DNA of 6,019 nt from JBHIEE01 sp046760445 (GTDB lineage: Bacteria; Acidobacteriota; Aminicenantia; JdFR-78), in NCBI GenBank assembly GCA_046760445.1, contig JBHIEE010000147.1, positions 1-6,019 on the forward strand. Direction: 5' to 3'. How positions within the stretch are numbered: position 1 is the stretch's first letter; every line of letters starts with the position of its first letter. Of the stretch, positions 5,126 through 6,019 are shown one piece after another. The notes below the pieces were generated by a model. That model saw nothing but the letters and a program-made list of their open reading frames with translations, did not search any database and was not told where the DNA came from. The position numbers were made by a program, and so were the translations under genes.

Positions 5126-6019
5126 TTAATTAATTTTAATAGTTTTAAATCTTTTAAAGATTTGGTATAAAGCTATCCCTGAAATAAAACCAATTGCTAT
5201 ATTTGTGACTATGCTTAAACTCGTTGTTATTATCAAAACCAATATCTCAACTTTACCTCGAATATCTTTAATAAATTTGGCTAATTCAATCCCTACTAAA
5301 ATCATCATTGCTCCAATGATACTCATTGGAAAGACAGAAAATAAACTCTGTATAGATTTAGACAAGAACAAACCTAAACTAACCTCAATTAGCCCCTCCA
5401 TAATGTTAGTCCCTCCTGTTCGGGCTCCGAAATAGTATTGACCAGCCAAACCCCCTGCTCCGTGACACATCGGCATCCCTCCAAAAAAGGGAACAACCGT
5501 ATTCATTATTCCCATGTTTAGAGCTAATCTTTTTTCACTAACTGCTTTATCTGGCCAATATTCTCGGATAAGAGCAGCTGTGGCAATTACAGCATTAGTT
5601 AGCGTAAGAAATATTTGGGCGAAACCAGCCAAGATTAATCCTTTCCAAATTTCCCTAAAAGTGAAGATAGTAATAGGTGGAAGGGAAATCTCTAAATGAA
5701 TAACTTTTAATAATTTTCCTTGGAAGCCCATGATACCCAACCCCAAAACCATAAGAACTATAGCTGCTGAAGCATATTTATTTTCCCTAAAAATTAAAAC
5801 AATTAAAATTGAGATAATTCCTAATAGCAATCCTCCTGAGATCATCTTAAGGCCTTCAATAGCCAATAATATCCCTAACGCTAACTGTATTCCTCGGATA
5901 ACACACTTAGGTGTTAGTTTGACAATTTTTTTAATAAAACCAGTTAATGCAAGAACCAACCAGACTATACCTGTTCCAAAACCAGAGGCATAGATGAGTG
6001 AGGGTGACCATTTCTGAGA
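5126..6019 (-). CDS. MOT1-family putative molybdate/sulfate transporter, N-terminus cut by window edge
   Basis: The frame is open to the right edge, so the TTG at 5959 is internal; 297 residues are visible and roughly a quarter of the protein is missing compared with usual family length (from memory). Several hydrophobic helices are seen, along with the family signature P-M-C-H-G-A-G-G-L-A (183-192 of the visible chain) followed by Y-Y-F-G-A-R-T-G-G, and an earlier L-T-N-A-V-I-A-T (140-147) with R-E-Y-W-P-D. This matches the MFS_MOT1-type molybdate transporters, distant relatives of SulP sulfate permeases, which import molybdate (some possibly sulfate) across the inner membrane. Its stop is 84-105 bp before the sigma-factor start on the same strand, so it may share transcription with that operon or simply be its upstream neighbour. 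Substrate specificity cannot be read from sequence. Confidence 0.88.
   Translation of the reverse strand, partial: SQKWSPSLIYASGFGTGIVWLVLALTGFIKKIVKLTPKCVIRGIQLALGILLAIEGLKMISGGLLLGIISILIVLIFRENKYASAAIVLMVLGLGIMGFQGKLLKVIHLEISLPPITIFTFREIWKGLILAGFAQIFLTLTNAVIATAALIREYWPDKAVSEKRLALNMGIMNTVVPFFGGMPMCHGAGGLAGQYYFGARTGGTNIMEGLIEVSLGLFLSKSIQSLFSVFPMSIIGAMMILVGIELAKFIKDIRGKVEILVLIITTSLSIVTNIAIGFISGIALYQIFKRFKTIKIN

Noticed and set aside
5205..5993. Plus-strand open frames opposite the transporter gene
   Set aside because: They are shadows of the minus-strand MOT1-like frame, which carries clear family motifs.

Overview
The window is AT-rich and comes from a bacterium with two membranes: it holds a C-terminal part of an outer-membrane-type beta-barrel and several predicted periplasmic proteins. 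Nothing in it fixes the taxon. The corrinoid/ferredoxin fusion protein suggests an anaerobic lineage with cobamide and iron-sulfur chemistry. Two gene blocks point at each other.

Left block (+ strand, 1-2641): the end of a beta-barrel protein, a class I SAM-dependent methyltransferase, and a single-chain HgcA-HgcB-like protein (corrinoid-binding domain, four membrane helices, two [4Fe-4S] clusters). The genes are only 2 bp apart and the two internal starts have no Shine-Dalgarno sequence, so they look like one translationally coupled operon. The fusion keeps the cobalt-ligand cysteine context (NVWC) but departs from the HgcA consensus just after it and lacks the HgcB C-terminal cysteines. Mercury methylation should therefore not be assumed; a different corrinoid-dependent methyl transfer linked to the neighbouring methyltransferase is more likely.

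Convergent intergenic region (2642-2865): no convincing gene, but several overlapping inverted repeats that could form a pseudoknot or two alternative folds, followed by a T7 run.

Right block (- strand, reading 6019 to 2866): a MOT1-type molybdate/sulfate transporter cut by the window edge, then an ECF sigma factor, a zinc-finger (zf-HC2) membrane anti-sigma factor, a membrane-anchored Spy/CnrX-like periplasmic protein, and a secreted or anchored His/Cys-rich protein made of 38-residue repeats. From sigma factor to repeat protein this has the logic of a metal-responsive extracytoplasmic stress module like the Cnr type (sigma, anti-sigma, periplasmic metal sensor), with a metal-sequestering protein as its last gene. 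The metal or stress sensed cannot be read from the sequence.

No tRNA, rRNA, CRISPR array or intact insertion sequence was seen.
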